In this document: piece by piece, positions 18,001 to 26,532 of the stretch
Layout of the letters: every line of letters starts with the position of its first letter
How positions within the stretch are numbered: the first letter of the stretch is position 1
Assembly: GCF_040239565.1 (NCBI RefSeq)
Contig: NZ_JBEHWS010000004.1
Location: 124,001-188,000 of the forward strand
Direction: 5' to 3'
DNA: 64,000 nt
DNA from: Fulvimarina sp040239565
GTDB lineage: Bacteria; Pseudomonadota; Alphaproteobacteria; Rhizobiales; Rhizobiaceae
Translations under genes and position numbers: made by a program
The notes under the pieces: generated by a model
The model's database searches: none
Told to the model about the DNA's origin: nothing
What the model saw: only the letters and a program-made list of their open reading frames with translations

Positions 18001-18942
18001 TCAACTCCGCTTCATCTTTGGGTCGAGCGCGTCGCGGAGGCCGTCGCCGACGAGATTGATGGCAAGCACCGTGACGAGGATTGCAAGGCCGGGAAAGGTC
18101 ACCACCCACCAGGCGCGCAGCACGAATTCCTGCGCATCGGCCAGCATTGTGCCCCATTCGGGCGTCGGCGGCTGGGCGCCGAGGCCAAGAAAGCCGAGGG
18201 CCGCCGCATCGAGGATCGCGGAGGAAAAGGAGAGCGTCGCCTGGACGATCAGCGGGCCGAGGCAATTCGGCAGGATGGTCACCACCATCAGGCGCAGCGG
18301 GCTGGCGCCGACGACCTTGGCAGCGGTCACGTATTCCCGCTGCTTTTCGGCCATCACCGAAGCGCGGGTCAGACGGACGAAATGCGGTTGAAGCACCAAC
18401 GCGATGGCGATCATCGCGTTGAGGAGCCCCGGCCCGAGTACGGCGACGAGAACAAGCGCGAGAAGCAGCGATGGGAAGGCAAGGATGATGTCCATCAGCC
18501 GCATGATGACGATGTCGACCCAGCCTCGGACATAACCGGCAACGAGGCCGACAGAGATGCCGACGGTCACCGCCAGGGTGACGACGACAAGGCCGATCGT
18601 CAGGGAATAGCGCGCGCCGTAGATGAGCCGCGAAAGCATGTCTCGGCCCACCGCATCGGTGCCGAGGATATAGGCCCAGCTTCCGTTGTCGGCCCAGACC
18701 GGCGGCACCAGAAGAGCACTGCGGTTCTGCGCCGTCGCATCATAGGGCGCGAGAACGGGCGCGAAGATCGCGATCAGGATGATCGCGATGAAGACATAGA
18801 GCCCCATGACGGCGCCCTTGTTCTCGGAGAAATAGAACCAGAACTCCTTGAGCATCTGGCGGCGCGGGCTGACCTTTGCCTCGCGATCCTCGACACCGGC
18901 TCCGACGCCCTCGCGGGCCTCCTCCGCTTCCACATGGCTCAT
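18001..18942 (-). CDS. dppC: Peptide ABC importer permease (DppC type)
   Basis: 313 aa. A cytoplasmic N terminus rich in Glu (about 1-40) precedes the first membrane span and the ILGTDAVGRDMLSRLIYGAR segment characteristic of DppC/OppC. Six membrane spans are expected. The EAA loop is near ASVMAEKQREYVTAAKVVGASPLRL. Its ATG overlaps the stop of the DppB-type gene (ATGA). Confidence 0.92.
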   Translation of the reverse strand: MSHVEAEEAREGVGAGVEDREAKVSPRRQMLKEFWFYFSENKGAVMGLYVFIAIILIAIFAPVLAPYDATAQNRSALLVPPVWADNGSWAYILGTDAVGRDMLSRLIYGARYSLTIGLVVVTLAVTVGISVGLVAGYVRGWVDIVIMRLMDIILAFPSLLLALVLVAVLGPGLLNAMIAIALVLQPHFVRLTRASVMAEKQREYVTAAKVVGASPLRLMVVTILPNCLGPLIVQATLSFSSAILDAAALGFLGLGAQPPTPEWGTMLADAQEFVLRAWWVVTFPGLAILVTVLAINLVGDGLRDALDPKMKRS

Positions 18943-19946
18943 CGCGTGCGCACCCTCGGATTGATCAGTCCGTAGAGGACGTCGACGATGAGATTGACGA
19001 TCATGACGACCATTGCGATCAGGATCAGCCCGCCCTGCACGACCGGGTAGTCGCGTCTGTAAACGCTATCGACCATCCACTTGCCGATACCCGGCCAGGA
19101 AAAGATCGTTTCGGTGAGAATCGCACCGGCCATGAGCACGCCGATCTGAAGGCCGATCGTCGTCACCACCGGAATCAGCGCGTTGCGGAGCGCATGCACC
19201 GAGACGACGCGGAAGGCGCTGAGACCTTTAGCACGGGCGGTGCGAACATAATCCTCGCCCAGCACTTCCAGCATCGCCGAGCGGGTCTGGCGTGCAATGA
19301 CGGCGAGCGGGATCGTCGCGAGCACGACGCCTGGCAGTATAAGATGGGAGACGGCGGACCGGAACGCGCCGGCCTGACCGGAAAGCAGGCTGTCGATCAG
19401 CATGAAGCCGGTCGGCTGATCGAAATAGAACATCAGTGACATGCGCCCCGAAACGGGCGTCCATTGCAGATAGCCCGAGAAGAAGATGATGAGGAGCAGA
19501 CCCCACCAGAAGATCGGCATGGAATAGCCGGTCAGCGCCGCGCCCATGGTCACCTGATCGAACCACGAACCGCGCTTGATCGCCGCCAGAATGCCGGCGG
19601 GAATGCCGATGAGCACGGCGAGCGTGATGGCGACGAGGGAGAGCTCGATCGTCGCCGGAAACAGCGTGATGAACTCTTCAAGGACCGGGCGGTTCGTGAC
19701 GATGGAATTGCCGAAATCGCCCCGCAGCAGCCCGGTCAGATAATCCCAGAACTGGACCGGCAGTGAGCGGTCGTATCCCAGCATCGCCTGGAGCTGCTCA
19801 TAGCGCTCTTGGGAAATTCCGCGCTCGCCGCTCATCAGGATGATCGGATCGCCGGGCAGCAGACGGATGAACGCGAAAGCGACGATCGCAACGCCAACAA
19901 AGGTCGGAATCAGGACGCCGATACGCGAAAGAATGAAGCGGAGCAT
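18939..19946 (-). CDS. dppB: Peptide ABC importer permease (DppB type)
   Basis: 335 aa. It begins MLRFILSRIGVLIPTFVGVA, the usual start of DppB/OppB with one N-terminal membrane span and a large periplasmic loop (LPGDPIILMSGERGIS). The EAA motif is EVLGEDYVRTARAKGLSAFRV. It forms the translocation path with DppC. It lies 153 bp after the binding-protein gene, with a stem-loop in the gap. Confidence 0.92.
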   Translation of the reverse strand: MLRFILSRIGVLIPTFVGVAIVAFAFIRLLPGDPIILMSGERGISQERYEQLQAMLGYDRSLPVQFWDYLTGLLRGDFGNSIVTNRPVLEEFITLFPATIELSLVAITLAVLIGIPAGILAAIKRGSWFDQVTMGAALTGYSMPIFWWGLLLIIFFSGYLQWTPVSGRMSLMFYFDQPTGFMLIDSLLSGQAGAFRSAVSHLILPGVVLATIPLAVIARQTRSAMLEVLGEDYVRTARAKGLSAFRVVSVHALRNALIPVVTTIGLQIGVLMAGAILTETIFSWPGIGKWMVDSVYRRDYPVVQGGLILIAMVVMIVNLIVDVLYGLINPRVRTR

Positions 19947-20065
19947 GAAGGCCGCCGATCAATGAGTTGAAGTCGAGACGTCATGCGAAACGATCGCGCT
20001 TCCGACCGAAGTGGAGGCAATCGAAAATCGACATTCGCATGAAAAGAGAGCTTTGAAGAGCAAGC

Positions 20066-20087
20066 GGGGCCGCATCACAGCGGCCCC
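20066..20087 (-). terminator. GC-rich stem-loop between binding protein and permease genes
   Basis: GGGGCCGC (20066-20073), loop ATCACA, GCGGCCCC (20080-20087). On the minus strand no long T run follows, so it is more likely a partial terminator or an RNA-stabilising hairpin 3' of the binding-protein message. Such an element would make the binding protein more abundant than the permeases, a common design in ABC importers. Confidence 0.55.
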
Positions 20088-20099
20088 GTCGTTTCGCTC

Positions 20100-21695
20100 T
20101 TATTCTTCGATGTCGACGCCCGTGAACCAGTGGCCGCCGAGCGGATCCTGAACATAGCCGGTTACGCTAGACTGCATAGGCATGAAGGTCACAGAGTGGG
20201 CGATCGTCGCCCAGGGCGCCTCTTCCTTGAAGATCGCTTGCGCTTCCTTGTAAAGGGCGGCGCGCTCTTCCTGGGTATCGAGACGCTTGGCCTCGCTCAC
20301 CTTGGCGTCGAACTCTTCGTTGCACCACTGGGCGCGGTTGGCGTTGCCAACGGCATCGCAGCCGAGAAGGACGGCGAGGAAGTTGTCCGGGTCGCCGTTG
20401 TCGCCGGTCCAGCCGAGGAGAACCGCACCTTCGCGATCTTCAGCCTTGGAGCGCTCGAGATACTCGCCCCATTCGTAGGACACGATCTCGACATCGACGC
20501 CGATCTTGGAGAAATCGGCCTGGATCAGCTCGGCCATGCGGCGGGCATTCGGATTATAGGGACGCTGCACCGGCATCGCCCAAACTTCCATCGAAAGGTC
20601 CGTCACACCGGCCTCTTCGAGCATCTTCTGCGCGGCTTCCGGATCGTATGCGTCGTCCTCCGTCTCCTCGCGATAAGACCACATCGTCGGCGGGATCGGA
20701 TTCTTTGCGATCTCGCCTGAGCCCTGGAAGACGACGTCGATGATCGCCTGCTTGTTGATCGCCATGTTGAGGGCCTTGCGGACCTCGGCTTTGTCGAATG
20801 GCGCGACCTGCGTGTTGTAGGCGAGATAACCTACGTTCAGGCCTTCCTGCTCCATGACGGTGAGATTATCGTTGCCCTTCAGGCTCTCGACATCCGCAGG
20901 ATTCGGATAGGGCATCACCTGGCATTCGTTGGCGAGCAGGCGCTGCTGGCGGACCGAGGCATCGGTCGTGATGGCGAAGACCAGATCGTCGATCGCTTCC
21001 TTGCCATTCCAGTAGTCGGGATGGGCCTTATAGCGGATGACAGCGTCCGGCTGGTAGGCAACAAACTGGAAGGGGCCGGTGCCGATTGGCTGCTGGTTGA
21101 GCTGCGCCTCGTTGCCCGCTTCGGCGAGCTGATCAGCATATTCCTTCGAGGCGATCGAAGCGAAATCCATGGCGAGGTTGGCGAGGAACGGCGCATAGGG
21201 CTCGTTCAGCGTGAACTTGACGGTCTGATCGTCGACCTTCTCGATCGAGTTCAGGATGCTCGGCATGGACATGGAATTCCAATATTCCCAGGCCGCGCCG
21301 GTCACGTATTCGTTGTAGGAATTCTCAGAATTGTTCTGGCGGTCGAAGGAGAACACCACGTCGTCGGCGGTCATCGGCCGCGTCGGCGTGAAGAAATCCG
21401 TCGTGTGAAACTGAGCATCCGGGCGCAGCTTGAAGGTGTATTCGAGGCCGTCGTCAGAGACTTCCCAGCTTTCGGCAAGACCGGGCTTGATGTTGGTGGT
21501 GCCGAGTTCGAACTCGACGAGACGGTTGTAGATCGTCTTGGACGAGGCGTCGAACGTGGTGCCGGCGGTGTAGAGGGCCGGATCGAAGCCTTCCGGCGAG
21601 CCCTCGGAACAATAGACCAGCGTTTTCGCGGATGCCGCGGTGCCGAGAGCGAGTGTCAGGGCGGTGGCGGCAAGGAGCCGTGTGGTAAGCCGCAT
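20100..21695 (-). CDS. dppA: Peptide ABC importer substrate-binding protein (DppA type)
   Basis: 531 aa with a Sec signal peptide (cleavage expected after GTAASA, about residue 23). The mature part starts KTLVYCSEGSPEGFDPALYT and contains KPGLAESWEVSDDGLEYTFKLR, the signature region of family 5 extracellular solute-binding proteins. Closest in appearance to dipeptide-binding DppA, but haem, delta-aminolevulinate or glutathione are other ligands of this family. GGAGG lies 11 bases upstream of the ATG. First gene of the importer operon. Confidence 0.92.
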   Translation of the reverse strand: MRLTTRLLAATALTLALGTAASAKTLVYCSEGSPEGFDPALYTAGTTFDASSKTIYNRLVEFELGTTNIKPGLAESWEVSDDGLEYTFKLRPDAQFHTTDFFTPTRPMTADDVVFSFDRQNNSENSYNEYVTGAAWEYWNSMSMPSILNSIEKVDDQTVKFTLNEPYAPFLANLAMDFASIASKEYADQLAEAGNEAQLNQQPIGTGPFQFVAYQPDAVIRYKAHPDYWNGKEAIDDLVFAITTDASVRQQRLLANECQVMPYPNPADVESLKGNDNLTVMEQEGLNVGYLAYNTQVAPFDKAEVRKALNMAINKQAIIDVVFQGSGEIAKNPIPPTMWSYREETEDDAYDPEAAQKMLEEAGVTDLSMEVWAMPVQRPYNPNARRMAELIQADFSKIGVDVEIVSYEWGEYLERSKAEDREGAVLLGWTGDNGDPDNFLAVLLGCDAVGNANRAQWCNEEFDAKVSEAKRLDTQEERAALYKEAQAIFKEEAPWATIAHSVTFMPMQSSVTGYVQDPLGGHWFTGVDIEE

Positions 21696-21801
21696 GGGGT
21701 GTCATGCCTCCTGTCAGGATCAAGGAGCGGATCTTTTCGCCCGCTCTTCAGTCCCGTATCGGACAGCTTTTATGCAAATCGCGCAAGAGGTTAATTAGGC
21801 A

Positions 21802-22950
21802 TCACTCGAAAACGATACTCGGGGTTTCTGCAGCCTGCTCGCTCAATTCCAGACCTGCGAGCGCCCGCGAGGCCATGTCCCGATAGATCTCCGCATGCGG
21901 CCCGTCGGGTTCGGCCTGAACGATCGGAACCCCCTCGTCGGACCGGACTCGGATGTGCATGTCGAGGGGCATCGCACCCAGAAACGGCACGGATTGTTTG
22001 ACGGCTTCCGCTTCGGCACCTCCATGGCCGAAAATGTCGTATCGGGCGCCTGTATCCGGGGCGATGAAATAGCTCATGTTTTCCACAATTCCGAGGATCG
22101 GGATGTCCACCTTGCGGAACATGGTGATGCCCCTGCGTGCATCGACGAGGGAGAGGTCCTGCGGCGTCGAGACGATGACCGCACCTGCGAGAGGCACCTG
22201 CTGGGCCATCGTCAGCTGGGCGTCTCCCGTGCCGGGCGGCATGTCCACGACGAGAATATCAAGATGGCCCCATTCGACCTCGCGCATCATCTGATTGAGC
22301 GCAGAGACGACCATCGGCCCGCGCCAGACCATGGCGGTCTCCTCGGCAACGAGAAGGCCGATCGACATGACCTTCATGCCGTAGGCTTCCAGCGGCTTCA
22401 GCAGACGACCGCCAGCAGATTGCGGCTTCTTGTCTTTCAGATCGAGCAGGCGCGGTATCGAGGGACCGTAGATATCGGCATCGAGAATGCCGACCTTGAG
22501 CCCGAGATCACGGAAACCGAGCGCCAGATTGACGGCTGTAGTCGACTTGCCGACACCGCCCTTGCCGGAGGCGACGGCGACGATCTTGTCGACGTTCGGA
22601 ATGCCCGGCTTCGTCGCTCTTGGCTCGGCACCGCGTCCGGCGGGTGGGTTCGATTGCTGGGCGGGGATGGGCGCGGGCTTCGCGGCGGGCTCGCCCGCCT
22701 GCTTCTCAGCCGTCAGTGCGACCATCGCCTTGGTGATACCGTCGAGTTGCTCGATATGGCGTTCGGCCTCCTTCCGGAACGGCTCGAACTTGTCCGCGTC
22801 CGTCGCCGGCACCGTGAGCGAGAAGAACGCCTTTCCATCCGCGACAAAGATATCCGACACCATTCCACGCGAGACGACGTCCGCGCCGCCGTCGGGCGCT
22901 TTCATGTCGCCAAGGATTGCCTTTATCGTCCTCTTGAGTTCTTCAGCCAC
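21802..22950 (-). CDS. apbC: Mrp/ApbC (NBP35-type) iron-sulfur carrier P-loop ATPase
   Basis: 382 aa starting with GTG at 22950, preceded by AAGGA at 7 bases. An N-terminal DUF59-like segment (about 1-80) and a Pro/Ala-rich linker lead to the deviant Walker A GKGGVGKST, followed by LVVDMPPGTGDAQLT and GIVENMSYFIAPDTG. It is thought to carry Fe-S clusters to target apoproteins. The CxxC pair near the NMSYF motif of many Mrp proteins is replaced by IAPDTG here, as also seen in rhizobial homologues. Divergent from the HugZ-like gene. Confidence 0.9.
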   Translation of the reverse strand: MAEELKRTIKAILGDMKAPDGGADVVSRGMVSDIFVADGKAFFSLTVPATDADKFEPFRKEAERHIEQLDGITKAMVALTAEKQAGEPAAKPAPIPAQQSNPPAGRGAEPRATKPGIPNVDKIVAVASGKGGVGKSTTAVNLALGFRDLGLKVGILDADIYGPSIPRLLDLKDKKPQSAGGRLLKPLEAYGMKVMSIGLLVAEETAMVWRGPMVVSALNQMMREVEWGHLDILVVDMPPGTGDAQLTMAQQVPLAGAVIVSTPQDLSLVDARRGITMFRKVDIPILGIVENMSYFIAPDTGARYDIFGHGGAEAEAVKQSVPFLGAMPLDMHIRVRSDEGVPIVQAEPDGPHAEIYRDMASRALAGLELSEQAAETPSIVFE

Positions 22951-23038
22951 GGAGTATCCTTGTTTCCAACTGCGCCTGCCTGCGCAGATATGCCGTCAAT
23001 TCGGGAACGCAAACAGCTCTTGATCCGTGTTCGAAAAC

Positions 23039-23818
23039 ATGGAGCCAGTCATCAACAATTTCGGTGCCTTCATGCCAAACAACGCCGAGGCCAAAAAGTC
23101 CCTCACGCAGCCGGTCGACGGCGATGTCCGAAAGCTGACGAGGCAAATTACCCGGTCTGCCCGTTTCGGAGCATTGAGTGTCTTGAGACCGGGCGATGGC
23201 TTCCCATCCGTGAGCCGCGTCCTGACGGCGAACGATTTCATCGGCCGACCGGTCCTTCTGGTCTCCGGACTTTCGCACCATGCCAAGGCGTTGACAGAGG
23301 ACGCGCGCTGCTCGCTCTTGGTTGGAGAGCCATCGAAGGGCGATCCCCTCGCCCATCCACGGCTGGCGATCTTCGCCATGGCCCGGCTTGTCGAATTGAA
23401 TGAGGAGGAGCGTGAGCAGCTACGATCGCGTTTTCTCGCGCGGCATCCGAAGGCTGAACTTTATATCGATTTTCCCGACTTCCGCTTCGCCGTGCTCGAT
23501 CCGATCGAAGGCAGTCTCAACGGCGGCTTCGCAAAAGCCTATGAGCTGGCGGCAGACGACATAACGGACGAGCACGTCGCAGACCTTGAAGCATCAGCCG
23601 TTCGCGCGATCAATCACATGAACGATGATCATTCCGACGCAATCGACGACATTGCGCAAAGAGCGGGCGAGAAGGATACCGGATGGCGAATTGCGACGGC
23701 TGATCGTCACGGATTCGAGCTTGCCCGATCCGACCGGCTGAAACGCATCGAGTTCAGGTCCGACCCTGCCGCCGAAGGCGGTTACCGGAAGGCCTTCGTC
23801 GAGCTGGTCAAGGGATAG
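23039..23818 (+). CDS. HugZ-like pyridoxamine-5'-phosphate-oxidase-fold protein with DUF2470 domain
   Basis: 259 aa from ATG 23039; GTG 23027 and ATG 23072 are also possible and none has a good ribosome-binding site. The N-terminal split barrel (ARFGALSVLRPGDGFPSVSRV and later DARCSLLVGEPSKGDPLAHPRLAI) is typical of HugZ/PNPOx-like proteins. The C-terminal RAINHMNDDHSDAIDDIA is the DUF2470 motif with the His pair used in haem binding by HugZ. A role in haem degradation or utilisation is known for some relatives and only inferred here. Confidence 0.82.
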   Translation: MEPVINNFGAFMPNNAEAKKSLTQPVDGDVRKLTRQITRSARFGALSVLRPGDGFPSVSRVLTANDFIGRPVLLVSGLSHHAKALTEDARCSLLVGEPSKGDPLAHPRLAIFAMARLVELNEEEREQLRSRFLARHPKAELYIDFPDFRFAVLDPIEGSLNGGFAKAYELAADDITDEHVADLEASAVRAINHMNDDHSDAIDDIAQRAGEKDTGWRIATADRHGFELARSDRLKRIEFRSDPAAEGGYRKAFVELVKG

Positions 23819-23856
23819 GTTTCGAATGCGCCGACGCTAAACCCGTCTCGATCTGA

Positions 23857-24198
23857 TCAGAGTTCGTAACCCTCGGGGCAGTCGGCTTCGAAACGGCGCG
23901 TCGATCCGGCCCTGCGCCATATGCATTGTCCCGGCGCGTTTGCCGCTGTACCGATCAAATTGTCGCCAGGTCTCATTTCCGGCGCCGGGATCGTGCCCTG
24001 ACGGTAGGGCTTCACAGTAGCGTCTTCGAGTCCAAACACGGCGCCGAATACGGGCGATCCGTCACGTCCGGTACAAGCTCCGAGACCGAGCGAGGCAATC
24101 ACGAGCAGGCCGGTCGCAAGGCGGCGTCTAGGTGCCGAAACACGTCTCAAGAGTCTCTTCGCCCCCGCTCCACTGAACGCTCCGCCCTTCAAGGGCAT
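23857..24198 (-). CDS. Small putative lipoprotein
   Basis: 113 aa. A very basic N terminus (RLLRRVSAPRRRLATG) precedes a hydrophobic stretch ending in the lipobox LGAC (Cys42). The mature part has one more Cys pair (GQCIWRR and EADCPEGYEL). The signal is long for a lipoprotein, so an internal start nearer the Arg cluster is possible. No family recognised. It resembles small outer-membrane or periplasmic lipoproteins of rhizobia. Convergent with the HugZ-like gene. Confidence 0.55.
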   Translation of the reverse strand: MPLKGGAFSGAGAKRLLRRVSAPRRRLATGLLVIASLGLGACTGRDGSPVFGAVFGLEDATVKPYRQGTIPAPEMRPGDNLIGTAANAPGQCIWRRAGSTRRFEADCPEGYEL

Positions 24199-24251
24199 GA
24201 GCCTGCCTGTTCCAGCAACCCTTTAGCATGGGTCACATCATCCAGAAACAG

Positions 24252-24280
24252 AAAAGCCGCCGGGCGAACCGACGGCTTTC
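24252..24280 (-). terminator. Rho-independent terminator of the glycine-zipper lipoprotein gene
   Basis: On the minus strand AAAGCCG and CGGCTTT (24279-24273 and 24259-24253) pair around an internally structured 13-base loop containing TTCG, followed by a T-rich stretch. It lies 25 bases past the stop at 24305. Confidence 0.65.
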
Positions 24281-24304
24281 TGAAACAGAAGTTCCGACCT
24301 TTGA

Positions 24305-24586
24305 TCAGTAGCCCTGCGGGCACCGATAGACGTTGCCGTCGGAATAGCGGCAGTAGCCAGGGCGCTGCTGCGAGCGGCCGATAACGTTACCTGCGACCGC
24401 ACCGCCGGCTGCGCCGACTGCGGCACCAATGAGGGTCGATTCCGTGTTACCGCCGATTGCTTGACCAGCCAGCGCGCCGACTGCACCACCAGCAAGTGCA
24501 CCGCCGCCGGTGTAGCGATCTTCGGTCGTGCAGCCCGTTGCAGCGACGGTCAGCGTCAAAGCCGCGATCGCGATCATCTTTTTCAT
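24305..24586 (-). CDS. Glycine-zipper lipoprotein
   Basis: 93 aa. Signal MKKMIAIAALTLTVAATGC with Cys19 as the lipidated residue. The mature chain is a glycine-zipper (GGGALAGGAVGALAGQAIGG and a second similar run), then GNVIGRSQQRPGYCRYSDGNVYRCPQGY. Such small lipoproteins (SmpA/YmgG-like, osmotically induced in enterics) insert in the outer membrane. AGGAGAGGA precedes the ATG. Function unknown; an envelope or stress role fits its place near the general stress locus. Confidence 0.85.
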   Translation of the reverse strand: MKKMIAIAALTLTVAATGCTTEDRYTGGGALAGGAVGALAGQAIGGNTESTLIGAAVGAAGGAVAGNVIGRSQQRPGYCRYSDGNVYRCPQGY

Positions 24587-24817
24587 TGATTGGGTCCTCT
24601 CCTGTGTGTCCCGTTACGCAGACAATACCGCGTCTCCGGCGTTGTTCAATAGTCCGTTGACTGTTCGTCAAACGAATTATGAACGGCTTTCGATAAGCGC
24701 GGCACTGCCTTCGTGGACGTCGTAAACGCAGCACAAGATTTTGCCCACAAAAAACGCCCCGCTTTCCGCGAGGCGTATTGAATGCATTCGTCAAATGAAC
24801 GGCAGATGAACCGAGAG

Positions 24818-25108
24818 TTATCTCGATGCAACAAGCTGTTGGTCTTCCACGAGATCGATGTTGAGTCGTCCATCCCGCGTCACCGACCATTCGAGCGATG
24901 CAGACTGTTCGAACGAAGCGGGATCGACCGCTTTACAGGCACCGTAAAGCTTTGGCATCCGCGTCTCGGCGAGGCGAACCTGTACCCCAAGATCGTTACG
25001 GCATTCATCAATCGTTTCGTAGGCTGGCGCTGCGACCGGAACCTCTCGGCAAGTCGTAACGTCCGACGAACAGCCAACCAGCAGCATCAAAGCAGCGATG
25101 TGTTCCAT
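24818..25108 (-). CDS. Small lipoprotein of unknown function
   Basis: 96 aa from ATG 25108, chosen because GGAGAGG lies 5 bases upstream and because a lipobox follows at once (MEHIAALMLLVGC, Cys13). A longer in-frame frame exists upstream but without any signal. The mature part has three more Cys (TTCREV, DECRND, YGACKAV), perhaps disulfides. No family recognised. A GGAAC-N16-TGTT element 25 bases upstream suggests control by EcfG. Confidence 0.65.
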   Translation of the reverse strand: MEHIAALMLLVGCSSDVTTCREVPVAAPAYETIDECRNDLGVQVRLAETRMPKLYGACKAVDPASFEQSASLEWSVTRDGRLNIDLVEDQQLVASR

Positions 25109-25455
25109 TGAACCTCTCCATATTGCCGGTAAAACAAAGTGTAGCCGTTTTCGTTCCCGGTCGAAGGGCAAGAAAGTCACGTTTACGTTAGGTAATAGAT
25201 CCGCATTGTCGGCCAGCGAACATTGGCGCAAAAGCTTCGTCGGTGCCTTTGGGCAAATCGTAAAGCGGTATAGACACAATCGCTTGTTCGATGGCGCTTG
25301 GCGCCAATGAGGAACAGGCAAAAATATCGCCCTAGCGGACGCAGGCCATCTCACGATCTGCCAATGCAAAACGCTCTGAGTGCGCAGTGCGGCGCCCGCC
25401 TCACAATTACGTGATGAAATTCATATCTTGGCCGCAGCAACTCGGCCCATGCTGC
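25109..25455. other. Intergenic region without a recognised gene
   Basis: 347 bp between the small lipoprotein start and the histidine kinase stop, poorer in GC than most of the window. Apart from the candidate EcfG promoter at its left end, only a short GGCGC/GCGCC palindrome near 25295-25306 was noticed. No ORF with a ribosome-binding site was seen. Confidence 0.5.
25133..25157 (-). promoter_or_regulatory. Candidate EcfG (sigma-EcfG) promoter
   Basis: On the minus strand GGAAC (25157-25153), a 16-base spacer and TGTT (25136-25133). The known EcfG consensus in rhizobia is GGAAC-N16-17-CGTT, so only one position differs. It is correctly oriented 25 bases before the lipoprotein start at 25108. 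Confidence 0.5.
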
Positions 25456-26457
25456 TCAGATAACGTTTGGCTCGTTCGTCAGTTCGAACTGCGCGTCTGG
25501 TATGAGCAACCGATAAAGCACTCCGTCAGGCTCATGCGTCAGCTTTGCCGACCCGCCGACCGCATTCGGGACGATTCGCTCAAGTGTCGCCGTTCCAAAG
25601 CGCGGATCGCGGTTCTGACGAACCCGCGGCCCATTATGCTCTTTCCAAAGCAGCACGAGGTCCTGGTGATCCTCGACCGCCTCTAAATGCGTCGAAATCT
25701 CCACGTTGCCCCCGGGGACGGAAAGCGAGCCATAAGAGGCCGCGTTGACCGCCAATTCGTGCAGGGCAAGGCCGACATGCAGCGAAGCCGTCGGCGAGAG
25801 GTAAACCGAGGCGACGGACGACCTGATCTGCTGATTGCCGTCCGGTGCGTAGCGCTCGACCTGAAGAGTGATCAGCTCGTTCAGCTGAGCACCGCGCCAG
25901 TTCGTATCCGTGACGATGTCCTGGGAATAAGACAGCGACTGGATCCGTCCGCGGAACCGCACGAGGAATTCCGGGACCGTCAGAGAATGACGTGCTGTCT
26001 GACTCGCAAGGCTTTGAATGATGGCGAGAAGGTTCTTGGAGCGGTGAGAAAGCTCGCGAAGAAGCGTTTTCAGCGTATCCTCGCGGCGCTTGCGCTCGGT
26101 GATCTCGACCGAGGTACCAAGGAGCCCTGATACCGAGCCGTTCTCATCCCGATCGACATCAAGCTGTATGTCGTACCATCGCGTGGCGCGGGGCGTCTCA
26201 TGGAGAAACTCAAAGCGCACGGGCGAGCCGGTGCTCAACACTTTCTTCCTCACATCGAGGGCATGCTGCAACGATGAATCGTTGAGAATATCCCCATCGG
26301 ACATGCCCTCCCGAACTTCTGAGAGCCAGGATCGGCCGGGATTGCAAACCCAGGAATAGCGAAGATCGTGGTCCTGCCGGAATACGGACATGTCCGTATT
26401 CTCAACAGCTTTCATGACCTTTGCTGCCAGCATTAGACCACGCTTGAACCTTTGCAC
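25456..26457 (-). CDS. HWE-family PAS sensor histidine kinase
   Basis: 333 aa from a GTG at 26457; ATG 26433 or 26415 are possible alternatives. A single PAS domain (about 25-125, with RYSWVCNPG and GTSVEITERKRRE) is followed by the phosphoacceptor helix LLRELSHRSKNLLAIIQSLA, the N box HELAVNAASYGSLS and a WKE motif. These mark the HWE/HisKA_2 class, members of which phosphorylate PhyR. It lies 75 bp downstream of phyR on the same strand, so it is a strong candidate PhyR kinase. No membrane segment: cytoplasmic sensor. The signal is unknown. Confidence 0.88.
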   Translation of the reverse strand: MQRFKRGLMLAAKVMKAVENTDMSVFRQDHDLRYSWVCNPGRSWLSEVREGMSDGDILNDSSLQHALDVRKKVLSTGSPVRFEFLHETPRATRWYDIQLDVDRDENGSVSGLLGTSVEITERKRREDTLKTLLRELSHRSKNLLAIIQSLASQTARHSLTVPEFLVRFRGRIQSLSYSQDIVTDTNWRGAQLNELITLQVERYAPDGNQQIRSSVASVYLSPTASLHVGLALHELAVNAASYGSLSVPGGNVEISTHLEAVEDHQDLVLLWKEHNGPRVRQNRDPRFGTATLERIVPNAVGGSAKLTHEPDGVLYRLLIPDAQFELTNEPNVI

Positions 26458-26532
26458 ATCAGGTCGGAAAGCCGATGCTCGCCCGTCAACGGCTCCACCT
26501 TCGTCAGCGATCGGCGATAAACGCCGATCGGA

